Of a stretch of 31,436 nt of DNA, positions 1-8,151 are shown piece by piece (position 1 is the first letter of the stretch; the number at the start of each line of letters is the position of its first letter). Below the pieces are notes generated by a model. The model did no database searches. It saw only the letters and a program-made list of their open reading frames with translations, and was not told the origin of the DNA. Both the position numbers and the translations under genes were made by a program. Source of the stretch: JAITWT01 sp964439605 (GTDB taxonomy: Bacteria; Pseudomonadota; Gammaproteobacteria; Burkholderiales; Burkholderiaceae_C); NCBI GenBank assembly GCA_964439605.1, contig CAYTPC010000022.1, positions 1 to 31,436 of the forward strand. Direction: 5' to 3'.

Positions 1-948
1 CACCTCCGGCGGCAGGCTGGGTTGCAACTCATTCAGCCGCTCACGCACCGACTTGACCAGCCGGTTGGCGTCCGCCCCGCGCAGCGCGACGACGATGCCT
101 TGCACCGCCTCGCCCGCGCCGTCGCGCGTGACGGCGCCGTAGCGCGTGAGCGCGTCCATGCGCACCTGCGCCACGTCGCGCACGCGCAGCGCGCGCCCGG
201 CGCGGCTGGTCAGCACGATGCTGCCCAGATCGTCCACGCTGTGCGCGGCGCCTTCGGTGCGCACGATCAGCGCCACCTCGCCCGCATCCAGCCGGCCCGC
301 GCCATCGTTGCGGTTGTTGCGTTGCACGGCGTCGGCCAGCTCGCGCAGCGACAGGCCCTCCGCCGCCAATTTGGCGCGGTCGGGAATCACGGTGAAGCTG
401 GCCACCTCGCCGCCCAGCGCGTTCACGTCGGCCACGCCGGGGATGGTGCGCAGCGCCGGGCGCAGCGTCCAGTCGAGCAGCGTGCGCCGCTCGGCCAGGC
501 TCAAACCGCCCCCTTCGATGGTGAACATCAGCACGTCCGACAGCGGCGTCGAAATGGGCGCCAACCCGCCGCCCAGGCCATCCGGCAAATCCGGCTGCAC
601 GGCGGCGTAACGCTCGCTGACCTGCTGGCGCGCCCAATAAATGTCGGTGCCTTCGGCGAAGTCGATGGTGATGTCGGCCACCGCGTACTTGGCGGTCGAG
701 CGCAGCATCGTGGCATGGGGCAGGCCGAGCAGCTCCATCTCCAGCGGAGTGATCACGCGCGCTTCGATTTCTTCGGGCGTCATGCCCGGCGCTTTGAGGA
801 TCAGCTTGACCTGCGTGGGCGCGATGTTGGGATAGGCGTCGATCGGCAGCGCGCCAAACGCCAGCGCACCAGCCACCGCAAGCGCCGCCGCACCGACCAG
901 AATCAAAAGCCGCTGCGCGAGCGAGAACTGAATGAGACGGCCCAGCAT
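1..948 (-). CDS. Heavy-metal RND efflux pump, CzcA/CusA family (N-terminal part)
   Basis: This is the N-terminal 316 residues of an inner-membrane proton-driven pump of the heavy-metal RND class; the gene continues past the left edge. The reverse-strand translation starts MLGRLIQFSLAQRLL, has a first transmembrane helix at about residues 12-33, then the typical IDAYPNIAPTQV, PGMTPEEIEARVITPLE and YWARQQVSERY segments of the porter domain. Full family members are about 1,030-1,070 residues. The ATG at 948 is chosen because GAGG lies five bases upstream and the adaptor gene stops only 7 bases before it, which implies translational coupling. The metal (Cu/Ag or Zn/Co/Cd) cannot be told from this portion. 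Family assignment is firm; substrate is unknown. Confidence 0.9.
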   Translation of the reverse strand, partial: MLGRLIQFSLAQRLLILVGAAALAVAGALAFGALPIDAYPNIAPTQVKLILKAPGMTPEEIEARVITPLEMELLGLPHATMLRSTAKYAVADITIDFAEGTDIYWARQQVSERYAAVQPDLPDGLGGGLAPISTPLSDVLMFTIEGGGLSLAERRTLLDWTLRPALRTIPGVADVNALGGEVASFTVIPDRAKLAAEGLSLRELADAVQRNNRNDGAGRLDAGEVALIVRTEGAAHSVDDLGSIVLTSRAGRALRVRDVAQVRMDALTRYGAVTRDGAGEAVQGIVVALRGADANRLVKSVRERLNELQPSLPPEV

Positions 949-955
949 ATCCGCC

Positions 956-2062
956 TCACTTTGACTGCGGTTGCGATTGCGGTTGCGGTTGCGCCATCAG
1001 CGGCTTGAGCGCGCTCGCGCCGCGCACCACTACCGCATCACCCGCCTTCAGCGCAGCTTTGGCCGCGCCGCGCACCACCGCCTCACGCGCATTGGCGCCC
1101 AGCCGCTCCACCGGCACCGCGCGGTACTGCGCCCCGCCCGGCGCGTTGCTGGCGACGAATACCAGCGCGCGCTCGCCATCGGGCAGCAGCGCGGTCAGCG
1201 GCACGCGCACCGCGTCAGGGGGGGCGGGCAGCAGCAGCCGCACCGTGGTGCGCTCGCCCACGCGCCAATGCGCCGATTCGGACAGCCGCGCGCGCAGGCG
1301 CAGGCTCTGGCTGGCCGCGTCGGTGGCGGCGCCCACGGTCACGACCTGGCCTTGCGCGCCGTCTTCCATCTCCACCGTCAGGCCCGGCGCGAGCGCGGCG
1401 CGTTGCGCCACCGGCACCTGAAACAGCACGTCCACGCGCGCATCGGCGGCCAGCACGAAGGCCGGATCGAAAGCGCCCACCACTTGGCCGGGCGCCACCG
1501 CGCGGCGCAGCACGCGGCCCGGCATCGGCGCGCGCAATTCGTATTCGCCGCCCGCGCCGCTGGCCGTCACGCCCGCCAGCGATGCGCGCGCCTGCGCCAA
1601 CCGCGCCTGTGCGTCGGCCGCGCGGGCGCGGCTCTCGTCCACGCGCGCGCGGGCGATGATGCCTTCAGCCAGCAATGACTCATCGCGCCGCGACTGGCTT
1701 TGCGCCAGCGCCGCGTCGCTGCCGCTGCGCTGCAGATCGGCCTGCGCGGCCAAAAAGTCGCGGCTTTGCACCCGCGCCAGCAGCGCGCCGGCCTTGACCG
1801 TCGCGCCCTCATCGACGGCCACGCCCGACACCACGCCCGCGAAAGGCGCGCTGACCGTGCGGCTAGTCTCCAGCGGGGCGCTAATCTCGGCTGGCAGCCG
1901 GTCCAGCGGAATGCCTTGCGCGGCCTGCGCCGCTTCGATCTGGATGTCCAGACGCTGCACCTGCGCGGCATCGAGCCGGATGTCCGCCGCTTGCGCCGCG
2001 CCTGCCAGCAAACACAACGCCAACCATGCGCATCGGGCACGTTGCGCAAAAGGAAAAAACAT
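956..2062 (-). CDS. RND efflux periplasmic adaptor (membrane fusion protein), CzcB-like
   Basis: This 368-residue protein should link the inner-membrane RND pump to an outer-membrane channel. A signal peptide is visible (MFFPFAQRARCAWLALCLLA, probable cleavage after AAQA). A biotinyl-lipoyl-like half follows (AGVVSGVAVDEGATVKAGALLA), then an alpha-helical hairpin rich in Ala, Gln and Arg (about 95-165), the second lipoyl half (RAPMPGRVLRRAVAPGQVV) and beta-barrel regions. The C-terminus ends in a Gln/Pro/Ser tail encoded by an imperfect 6-base repeat. ATG 2062 is preferred over the TTG at 2065 because AGGAA lies six bases upstream. It directly precedes the pump gene. No outer-membrane CzcC-like gene lies upstream; one may lie beyond the left edge. 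Confidence 0.88.
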   Translation of the reverse strand: MFFPFAQRARCAWLALCLLAGAAQAADIRLDAAQVQRLDIQIEAAQAAQGIPLDRLPAEISAPLETSRTVSAPFAGVVSGVAVDEGATVKAGALLARVQSRDFLAAQADLQRSGSDAALAQSQSRRDESLLAEGIIARARVDESRARAADAQARLAQARASLAGVTASGAGGEYELRAPMPGRVLRRAVAPGQVVGAFDPAFVLAADARVDVLFQVPVAQRAALAPGLTVEMEDGAQGQVVTVGAATDAASQSLRLRARLSESAHWRVGERTTVRLLLPAPPDAVRVPLTALLPDGERALVFVASNAPGGAQYRAVPVERLGANAREAVVRGAAKAALKAGDAVVVRGASALKPLMAQPQPQSQPQSK

Positions 2063-2127
2063 CAACTATTCCTGAAATCGCTACAGACGTAATGATGCCT
2101 GGATTAGCTTTGGGCAAGCTTTAGGGC

Positions 2128-3546
2128 CTACAACCGCGTCAACCCCGTCACTCGCGCCGACAGCCGCCCTTGTGCCAGTTCAAAATCGATTTGCAGCCCC
2201 ATGCTGCGCGCCAGCCCCTGCACGAGGGCCAGGCCCAGGCCCGCGTTGGCCGCGGTTCCGCCGCCTGCGGATTTGCGCCAGAAACGCATGCCCAGATTCG
2301 CCAGATCGCCGGCCGTCAGATCCGGCGCGAGATTGCTGATGACGAGCGCGACGCTACCGCCCTCACCCTCGCCCGCCTGCACGCCCACGCCGACGCGGCT
2401 GCCCTGCGGCGCATAGGCGATGGCGTTGTTCAGCAAATTGGAGGCGATGCGCTCCAGCGCCCCCATGTCCGAGCGTACCCACTGCCCCGCAGCATAAGCG
2501 CGCTCAAAGACGATGCCGCGCTGGGCGGCCAGCGGCGCGAATGCGTCCAGCAGGGTGTCCAGCAGCGCCGGCAGGTCGAGCGGATCGAGCGCCGGGCTGG
2601 CATGCCCCGCCTCGTAGCGCGCCAGCAGCAGCAGGGTGTTGATGGCGCGTTGCATGCGCTCTACCGCACCTAAAGTATCGGCAAACGCGGCCTGCACGGC
2701 CTGCGTGTCACCGGACATGCGCGCGGCAACCTCGGTGACGGTGCGAATCTCGGCCAGCGGCGTGCGCAGCTCATGCGCCGCGTTGAGCGAAAAGCTCCGC
2801 TCGCGCTCGATCGCCGCACGCAAGCGTGCGAAGGCCGCGTCCAGCGCCTGCGTGAAGGGCCTCAACTCGCGCGGCAGGGCCGGATCATGGAGCGCGCCGG
2901 CCGGAGGCAGATCGCCATGGCTGCGCGCGATGCGTTCGCCCGCGCGCAGCACCGGCGCCAGCCCGCGCCGCACGGTCCAGCGCGCGATGGAAAGCGTCAG
3001 CACCAGCGCCAAGGCCACACCGGCGATCAGGGCGTAGTCGATGCCCGTTTCCAGCCGGTCTTCAAGGATGCGCTCGCTGGCCACCACCAGCGTGAAGCGG
3101 GCCGCGCGGCCATTGATGGACACATCCAGCGGCAGCGCCAGCGCGCGCCCCTGGTCACCGTCGGGCAGGCGCAGGTCGTAGTACAGCGGCCCGGTGGCGG
3201 GCCATGCGGGCGGGCGCGTCAGCCCCTGGCCGATGCCGCTGGTCTCGGAGCGGAAAAAACTGGCGCCGGCATCGTCCCAGATCTCGAAGAAATCGGTATG
3301 GTTGGGCAGCCGGTACTCGGGCATCAGGCGGTACAGCAGCATGTCGAGATCGCCGGACTGCGCCTCTACGACGGCCGCGATGCTGTGCGCGCGGCGCATC
3401 AGTTTCTCGTTCATGTAGGCGTGGAGTTCGCTGTCGACCAGGTAATCCAGCCCGGCCGACATCAGCGCCAAAATCACCCCGAGCGCAACCGTCAGCCCCA
3501 GCGTCAGGCGGCGTTGCAGGGATGGCGCTTTTTCAGGCGATGACAT
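2128..3546 (-). CDS. Sensor histidine kinase of a metal-type two-component system
   Basis: This 472-residue membrane kinase probably senses a periplasmic signal and phosphorylates the regulator encoded just upstream. Seen: a transmembrane helix near residues 14-37, a periplasmic domain of about 130 residues, a second helix near 170-192, a HAMP-like linker, the H-box SLNAAHELRTPLAEIRT with the phospho-accepting His at about 258, the N-box ASNLLNNAIAYAP and the G-box GLGLALVQGLA. ATG 3546 is used; a GTG at 3558 in the same frame would add four residues. Either start overlaps the end of the regulator gene (14 or 26 bases). Its position ahead of the efflux genes suggests metal-responsive control of the pump (CzcS/CusS type); that role is inferred from context. 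Confidence 0.9.
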   Translation of the reverse strand: MSSPEKAPSLQRRLTLGLTVALGVILALMSAGLDYLVDSELHAYMNEKLMRRAHSIAAVVEAQSGDLDMLLYRLMPEYRLPNHTDFFEIWDDAGASFFRSETSGIGQGLTRPPAWPATGPLYYDLRLPDGDQGRALALPLDVSINGRAARFTLVVASERILEDRLETGIDYALIAGVALALVLTLSIARWTVRRGLAPVLRAGERIARSHGDLPPAGALHDPALPRELRPFTQALDAAFARLRAAIERERSFSLNAAHELRTPLAEIRTVTEVAARMSGDTQAVQAAFADTLGAVERMQRAINTLLLLARYEAGHASPALDPLDLPALLDTLLDAFAPLAAQRGIVFERAYAAGQWVRSDMGALERIASNLLNNAIAYAPQGSRVGVGVQAGEGEGGSVALVISNLAPDLTAGDLANLGMRFWRKSAGGGTAANAGLGLALVQGLARSMGLQIDFELAQGRLSARVTGLTRL

Positions 3547-4201
3547 AGCCGAAGCCACGCCGCGTATGGATCAGATCGGGATCCGCCCCGGCTTGCGTCA
3601 GCTTGGCGCGCAAGGTGCTGACGATCACTTCGACCGCCTTGTCCGAGGTTTCGCTCGCGCCGTCGTACAGCCGCTCGAAAATCTGCACCCGCGACAACAC
3701 CCGTCCGCGCTCGCGCAGCAGCAGTTCGAGCAGGGCGTATTCCTTGGGCGTCAGGTCGAGCGCGGCGTTACCGCAGCGCGCAATGCAGGCGCGCGGATCG
3801 AGCACGATGCCCGCATGAGACAGCACCGGCTCGGCCTGTTCGCGCGGACGGCGCTGCAGGGCGCGCAGACGCGCCAGCAATTCGTCCAGGGCAAAGGGCT
3901 TGACCAGGTAATCGTCCGCGCCCGCATCGAGCGCCGCCACGCGGTCGGCCACTTGGTCGCGTGCCGACAGCACCAGCACGCGCACCGCGTCGTTGCGCGC
4001 GCGTAAGGCGCGCAGCACACCAAAGCCGTCCAGCCCCGGCAGCATCAGGTCGAGCACCACGAGGTCGTAGGGAAAGCGTTCCAGAAACGCCAGCGCCGCC
4101 TCGCCCGTGTCGCAACGGTCGCAAACATAGCCCTCGGGGCTAAAGCCGCGCACCAGCGCTTGCGCCAGTGGCAGCGAATCTTCGACGATCAGCACTCGCA
4201 T
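3533..4201 (-). CDS. OmpR/PhoB-family response regulator
   Basis: This 222-residue DNA-binding regulator is partner of the kinase encoded next. The receiver domain (residues 1-115) starts MRVLIVEDS, with the phospho-acceptor Asp51 in DLVVLDLMLPGLDG and the conserved Lys in DDYLVKPFAL. A winged-helix output domain follows (LTPKEYALLELLLRERGRVL to HTRRGFGYVIA). I place the start at ATG 4201, where the family normally begins; an in-frame ATG at 4228 would add MAEQDQAGY. The gene heads an apparent minus-strand operon: regulator, kinase, adaptor, pump. It likely activates that operon from the divergent intergenic region at 4202-4547. Metal specificity (CzcR-, CusR- or CopR-like) cannot be decided from sequence alone. 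Confidence 0.92.
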   Translation of the reverse strand: MRVLIVEDSLPLAQALVRGFSPEGYVCDRCDTGEAALAFLERFPYDLVVLDLMLPGLDGFGVLRALRARNDAVRVLVLSARDQVADRVAALDAGADDYLVKPFALDELLARLRALQRRPREQAEPVLSHAGIVLDPRACIARCGNAALDLTPKEYALLELLLRERGRVLSRVQIFERLYDGASETSDKAVEVIVSTLRAKLTQAGADPDLIHTRRGFGYVIA

Positions 4202-4547
4202 ATATCCTGCTTGATCCTGCTCGGCCATGCCTGCCCCATCCTATACCGGGAAACCGGCAGACCTCCTTTATCGACGATAACGAATTGAGCTTTGAAAAAG
4301 CTTTGGTACGAGGTTGTACCGTCTGCCAGTCCTCCTGCGTCAAGATGAGGCTGAATAAGTCTGCGCGCCAAGCCAGTATCGCCACTGCCGCGCGTAAGAT
4401 CGTCCATTCGCGCATGCCTGGAAGCCGCCCGGAGGTCGGGATCGGGCAGCCCAGCACCACTTATCCCGATTTCTTAGAACGTGTTCTCAGGGGATAGTGA
4501 AATATCCAGGTGCATTTACACGACCGGCGCTGATAGGAGATCTGTCG
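4202..4547. promoter_or_regulatory. Divergent intergenic region with several palindromes
   Basis: About 346 bases separate the regulator gene (minus) from the cytochrome b561 gene (plus), and no convincing gene lies here. Visible symmetric elements are AGCTTT-GAA-AAAGCT at 4288-4302, GGTAC-n6-GTACC at 4305-4320 and the perfect 12-base palindrome AGAACGTGTTCT at 4476-4487, the last flanked by TATCCC (4462-4467) and GGGATA (4491-4496). Promoters for both divergent units must lie here or close by. The first two are nearer the regulator operon and could be its autoregulatory sites; this is inference. A ribosome-binding site AGGAGA (4535-4540) fixes the b561 start. Confidence 0.5.
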
Positions 4548-5108
4548 ATGACAAACTGGAAAAACACCCCTGAACGCTATGGCAGCCTGCCCATTGCCCT
4601 GCATTGGCTGACATTGCTGCTGATGGCGGCTATTTACATCTTCGTCGAACTGCACGAAATTTTTCCCAAGGACTCGCCCGGACGCAGCTTCATGATGCGG
4701 GCGCATTTCTCGTTCGGTCTGCTGGTGATGCTGCTGACGCTGGTGCGGCTGGGTTTGCGGTGGACCTCCCCCGTACCGCGCATCGAGCCGCCGATCCCGC
4801 GCTGGCAGACCGTGCTTTCGCATTGGGTGCATGGTCTGCTGTACGCGCTGATGCTGGGGGCGCCGCTGGCGGGCTGGCTGATGATCAGCGCCGCCGGAAG
4901 GCCGATTTTTTTCTTCGGCATGGAACTGCCCGCGCTGCTGGCCAAGAATGAGGATTTGTTCAAGCAAATCAAGGAGATGCACGAAATCGCCGGCACGCTG
5001 GGCTACGCCCTGATCGGATTGCACGCAGTCGCGGCGTTAGTGCATCATTACATCATGCAGGACAACACACTCGTGCGTATGCTGCCCAAGCGGTGGGTGG
5101 GGCGGTAA
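4548..5108 (+). CDS. Cytochrome b561 family protein
   Basis: This 186-residue integral membrane di-heme cytochrome b is of the bacterial b561 (CybB-like) type; family members carry electrons between ubiquinol and acceptors, and some oxidise superoxide. Four hydrophobic helices are visible, with the heme-ligand type histidines in LPIALHWLTLL, FMMRAHFSFGLL, LSHWVHGLLYALM and MHEIAGTLGYALIGLHAVAAL. The length is typical (about 175-190). ATG 4548 is selected because AGGAGA lies seven bases upstream; a GTG at 4497 in the same frame would give an unlikely extension. It stands alone, 120 bases ahead of the ccm genes. A link to heme handling by the ccm genes is only suggested by adjacency. Confidence 0.88.
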   Translation: MTNWKNTPERYGSLPIALHWLTLLLMAAIYIFVELHEIFPKDSPGRSFMMRAHFSFGLLVMLLTLVRLGLRWTSPVPRIEPPIPRWQTVLSHWVHGLLYALMLGAPLAGWLMISAAGRPIFFFGMELPALLAKNEDLFKQIKEMHEIAGTLGYALIGLHAVAALVHHYIMQDNTLVRMLPKRWVGR

Positions 5109-5138
5109 AAGCGGCAAAACCTACAATACCGCCTTTGC

Positions 5139-5162
5139 GATTCACGATAACAACAGTGAATC
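5139..5162. promoter_or_regulatory. Inverted repeat ahead of ccmA
   Basis: GATTCAC (5139-5145) and GTGAATC (5156-5162) form a perfect 7-base inverted repeat around a 10-base spacer, lying between the b561 stop and the ccmA start. It has no T-run after it, so an operator or mRNA hairpin is more likely than an intrinsic terminator. A TACAAT box (5122-5127) lies just upstream and could be a -10 element. Function is unproven. Confidence 0.35.
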
Positions 5163-5228
5163 CAGTGAGGGCCGCCTCCATGACGTCTCTCGCCATCAGA
5201 GGGCCCGCACCGCCGGGCCGCAACCGCA

Positions 5229-5876
5229 ATGAAGGACGCAGTGCCATCCTCGACTGAATTACCGCGCGTCATGCTGCGCGTGATACGCCTGGTGGGTGAA
5301 CGCAATGGATTGCGCCTCTGGGGGCCGCTGGATTTCAGCGTGCACGCAGGCCAAGCGCTTCATTTGCGCGGACCCAACGGCTGCGGCAAAACCACCCTGC
5401 TGCGCACGCTCGCCGGCTTGCGCCCGCCGCTGGCGGGGCGGGTCGAGCGCGGGGGGCTGGCCTGTTCCTTTCTGGGCCATCAGGACGGCTGGGCCGAGGA
5501 TTTGGGCGCGCGGCTCAATCTGGAGCTGTTTGCCCAACTGCACGGCTGCGAGACGGCGGCAGTTCCCGCGCTGTTGAGCGAACTGGGCGTGCCCGATCGC
5601 GCCGTGCGGCATCTATCCGCCGGGCAGCGGCGCAAGCTTGCGCTGGCGCGGCTGCGCCTGACGGGGCATCCGCTGTTGTTGCTCGACGAACCCTTCGACG
5701 CACTCGATACCCAGGGCTGCGCGTGGCTGACGGCGCTGGCGCATGCGCACCTGCGCGCGGGCGGGGCGATGGTGCTGACCTCGCATCAGGCGCTGCCGGC
5801 GGATTTCCCGGCTTGCCGGGTGCTCGATCTCAAGGCGGCGCTCCATCAGCCCGCGCGACAGGAAGGTGCGTCATGA
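5229..5876 (+). CDS. ccmA: Heme exporter ATP-binding protein CcmA
   Basis: This 215-residue ABC ATPase works with CcmB, CcmC and CcmD to release holo-CcmE in system I cytochrome c maturation. Seen: Walker A GPNGCGKTTLLRTLAGL, signature LSAGQRRKLALARL, Walker B LLLLDEPFDALD and the switch His in VLTSHQ. The length matches CcmA (about 205-215). ATG 5229 is used; a later ATG at 5271 (MLRVIRL) is possible, and neither has a clear ribosome-binding site. Its stop overlaps the ccmB start by four bases (ATGA at 5873-5876), implying coupled translation. Identification rests on both the ATPase motifs and the adjacent CcmB and CcmC. Confidence 0.93.
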   Translation: MKDAVPSSTELPRVMLRVIRLVGERNGLRLWGPLDFSVHAGQALHLRGPNGCGKTTLLRTLAGLRPPLAGRVERGGLACSFLGHQDGWAEDLGARLNLELFAQLHGCETAAVPALLSELGVPDRAVRHLSAGQRRKLALARLRLTGHPLLLLDEPFDALDTQGCAWLTALAHAHLRAGGAMVLTSHQALPADFPACRVLDLKAALHQPARQEGAS

Positions 5877-6652
5877 GCGCACTGCCGACTTCCCTTGCGG
5901 CAAGCCAAACCGCGCTCAACGGCAATGGCAATGGCGCTTTTTCCGATGCACCGGCCGGCGCCGTTGCCGAAAACGTACCCTGGAACCGCGCCGTGCGCGC
6001 CGTGCTGCGGCGCGAATGGGCGCTGGTGCTGGCGCGCCCGGTCGATCTGCTGGTGCAGGCGCTGTTCTTCGCCGCCGTGGCGAGCCTGCCCGCGCTCAGT
6101 GTCGCGCCCACCCCCGCCACGCTCGCGCTGCTGGCCCCGGGCGTGTTGTGGGTGGCGGCGCTGCTGTGCGTGTTGATTGCGGGCTGGCGCTGTTTTCATG
6201 ACGATTTGCGCAGCGGCTGGCTCGACCAGTGGGTGCTGTGCGGCGTACCACTGGTCCTGCTGATCACGGCGCGGCTGCTTGCGCAATGGGTCACAACGGC
6301 GTTGCCCGTGTTACTGCTGGCGCCGCTGGTGGCCCTGCAGTACGGGCTGAACGGCGCCACCCTGGGGGTGCTGCTGCTGGCCTTGGTACCGGGCATCGGC
6401 GTGCTGGTTCTGCTGGTCGGCGTCGTGGCGGCCCTGGCGGCGGGCTTGCGCCAAGGCGGGATGCTGGTGATCGGCCTCGTCCTGCCGCTGGCGGTGCCGG
6501 TGCTGGTGTTCGGCAGCTTGGCCGTGCGCGCCGCACAAATGGGCGAGCCCGCGGGCGCGCACCTGGCGCTGCTGGCTGGCACCGCGTGCGCGATGCTGGC
6601 TTGCTGTCCCTGGCTTGCGGCCAGCGCCGTGCGTATCGGGGTTGAAAGTTGA
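5873..6652 (+). CDS. ccmB: Heme exporter membrane protein CcmB
   Basis: This 259-residue membrane subunit pairs with CcmA in the ABC complex that acts on holo-CcmE. Six hydrophobic segments are visible after a hydrophilic N-terminus. Motifs typical of CcmB include VLRREWALVLARP near the start and GWRCFHDDLRSGWLDQWVL in the first cytoplasmic loop, followed by alternating Leu/Val-rich helices. The first 35 or so residues (ATG to about VPWNRAV) are an extension beyond the normal CcmB start near the Arg-Arg-Glu motif and contain an Asn/Gly stretch (NGNGNG). It is coupled to ccmA by an ATGA overlap and followed 26 bases later by ccmC. Confidence 0.93.
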   Translation: MSALPTSLAASQTALNGNGNGAFSDAPAGAVAENVPWNRAVRAVLRREWALVLARPVDLLVQALFFAAVASLPALSVAPTPATLALLAPGVLWVAALLCVLIAGWRCFHDDLRSGWLDQWVLCGVPLVLLITARLLAQWVTTALPVLLLAPLVALQYGLNGATLGVLLLALVPGIGVLVLLVGVVAALAAGLRQGGMLVIGLVLPLAVPVLVFGSLAVRAAQMGEPAGAHLALLAGTACAMLACCPWLAASAVRIGVES

Positions 6653-6678
6653 ACCTGAGTTGAACCTAAGCTGAATCC

Positions 6679-7452
6679 ATGAAGTTCTCAAAGTTCGTTT
6701 TCTGGTTCGCCACGCCGGCGCGTTTTCTGCCGCTGGCGCGCGCGCTGGTGTGGCCGCTGCGCATCCTGGCCCTGGTGACGGGCGCCGCCGGGCTGTTTCT
6801 GGGCTTTGGCGTGGCGCCCGCCGACGCCGTGCAGAGCGAGGGTTACCGCATCATCTACCTGCACGTGCCGGTTTCGTGGGTGGCGATGTTCGCCTACGCG
6901 CTGATGGCCTTCTGGAGCTTCGTCGGGCTGGTCTGGCGCACGCGCCTGTCGCACCTGCTCTCGCACGCGCTGGCGCCCACCGGCGCGGTGTTCGCCGCGC
7001 TCTCGCTCATCACCGGCGCGCTGTGGGGTCAGCCGATGTGGGGCACCTGGTGGGTGTGGGATGCGCGGCTGACCTCTTCGCTGCTGCTGCTGCTGCTGTT
7101 TCTGGGCTACCTCTCATTGCTGGGCGCGATCGACGACCCGCAGCGCGCCGACCGCGCCTGCGCCGTGCTCGCGCTATTGGGCGCGCTCAACCTGCCGGTG
7201 ATGTATTTCTCGGTGCGGTGGTGGAACACGCTGCACCAGGGCGCCACCATCAAACCCAGCGGCGCGAGCATGGCGCCGGTGATGCTTGCCGCCCTGCTGC
7301 TGTGCTGTGTAGCCGCCTGGGCCTGGGCGGCGGCAACGGTGCTGCGGCGCGCGCAACTGCTGATCGCCGAACGCGAGGCGCACACGCGCTGGCTGCGCGC
7401 GATGCAGGACGAAGCCCCGAACGACATGCCGGCGAACGCGCCCGCCGGATGA
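6679..7452 (+). CDS. ccmC: Heme exporter/handler protein CcmC
   Basis: This 257-residue membrane protein presents heme to CcmE in the periplasm. The tryptophan-rich heme-handling motif is plain (WGTWWVWDARLTS), with the flanking conserved histidines in IIYLHVPVSWV and RWWNTLHQGATIKP. Six transmembrane helices are visible. The tail after about residue 225 is hydrophilic and variable. Start ATG 6679 is 26 bases after ccmB. Unusually, the group stops here: a GC-rich palindrome and a convergent gene follow, with no ccmD, ccmE, ccmF, ccmG or ccmH nearby. The other maturation genes must be elsewhere if system I works in this organism. Confidence 0.95.
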   Translation: MKFSKFVFWFATPARFLPLARALVWPLRILALVTGAAGLFLGFGVAPADAVQSEGYRIIYLHVPVSWVAMFAYALMAFWSFVGLVWRTRLSHLLSHALAPTGAVFAALSLITGALWGQPMWGTWWVWDARLTSSLLLLLLFLGYLSLLGAIDDPQRADRACAVLALLGALNLPVMYFSVRWWNTLHQGATIKPSGASMAPVMLAALLLCCVAAWAWAAATVLRRAQLLIAEREAHTRWLRAMQDEAPNDMPANAPAG

Positions 7453-7508
7453 TCCGCCGATCCGGCTGATGCTGCAGCACAGTCAGCCGGCTCCGGCTCC
7501 GGAGCCGG
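7444..7508. terminator. GC-rich hairpins between convergent genes
   Basis: GCCGGAT (7444-7450) pairs with ATCCGGC (7460-7466), and CCGGCTCCGGAGCCGG (7493-7508) is a perfect 16-base palindrome. They lie between the stop of ccmC and the stop of the convergent minus-strand gene. A T-run is missing, so this is not a classical intrinsic terminator, but placement between converging units suits bidirectional transcription end or pausing. Confidence 0.45.
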
Positions 7509-7526
7509 GCCGTGCAGGAGGCTCCC

Positions 7527-7988
7527 TCATAGCCACCGGCGCACCCGCGCCCTGTAGGCCACGTACCGCTCCCCGAACAGCGACAGCAGCGCCCGCTCTT
7601 CCGGCACGATTTGGAACCTGGTGATGTACGCGACAAACAGCACGGGGCCGATGATCGACCAGGGATTGAAGAGAAAGAGCGCCCAACCCGCCAGCGCCAA
7701 CAGGATGCCAAGGTACATGGGGTTGCGCGTGATGCGATAGACGCCTGCCGTCACCAGCGCCGATGCATTCTGGGGCCGCACGGGGTTGGCCGTTGTCCTG
7801 CTGCGGCGAAAGGCCAGGATACCTGCCAGTCCGATTCCGCCTCCAATCAGCGCAAGGGCGATGGCCATCGCGACGCTGAGCGCGCCACCGGCCGCCGCGA
7901 AAGGCATGGCTCGCGACAGCAGCCACATGGCGATGGCAAGCACGAGCGTCACGACCAGAGGCGGGATCTTCAGTTCAAGGGCATTCAT
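7527..7988 (-). CDS. Isoprenylcysteine carboxyl methyltransferase / phospholipid methyltransferase-like membrane protein
   Basis: This 153-residue membrane protein belongs to the ICMT/PEMT-like fold. Seen: four hydrophobic segments and the family signature in the C-terminal half, GVYRITRNPMYLGILLALAGWAL, continuing to PEERALLSLFGERYVAYRARVRRWL. In the family this region forms the S-adenosylmethionine site at the membrane face. Bacterial members are widespread and mostly uncharacterised, so the substrate is unknown. ATG 7988 is selected because AGGAT lies seven bases upstream; a TTG one codon earlier is less likely. It is transcribed convergently to ccmC and divergently from the VanZ-like gene, so it is probably monocistronic. 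Confidence 0.82.
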   Translation of the reverse strand: MNALELKIPPLVVTLVLAIAMWLLSRAMPFAAAGGALSVAMAIALALIGGGIGLAGILAFRRSRTTANPVRPQNASALVTAGVYRITRNPMYLGILLALAGWALFLFNPWSIIGPVLFVAYITRFQIVPEERALLSLFGERYVAYRARVRRWL

Positions 7989-8087
7989 CAATTCATCCTA
8001 ATTCATTGATTTTGTTGATGATTTTAGAACCTGCGTACGAATCGCCAAGTGGCCTGCGCATTGAGCACAATCGGGCTATGGGCCTAT

Positions 8088-8108
8088 GCAGCATCAATGG
8101 CATGCTGC
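8088..8108. promoter_or_regulatory. Hairpin in the divergent region ahead of the VanZ-like gene
   Basis: GCAGCAT (8088-8094) and ATGCTGC (8102-8108) form a perfect 7-base inverted repeat with a 7-base loop, 43 bases ahead of the VanZ-like start. The 163-base divergent region 7989-8151 also holds an AT-rich stretch (8000-8026) suitable for promoters. Operator or leader hairpin are both possible. Confidence 0.3.
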
Positions 8109-8151
8109 ACGCATTCCCGCAACTAAGAAACAAACTTTGGAGGATTGATTG

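Noticed and set aside
22..1008. Plus-strand ORF of 328 codons at the left edge
   Set aside because: Shadow of the RND pump gene on the minus strand, which has a clear CzcA/CusA-type N-terminus with ribosome-binding site.
7469..7600. Possible ccmD after ccmC
   Set aside because: The ATG at 7469 opens a Pro/Ala/Gly-rich frame without a membrane helix that overlaps the convergent gene; it does not look like CcmD.
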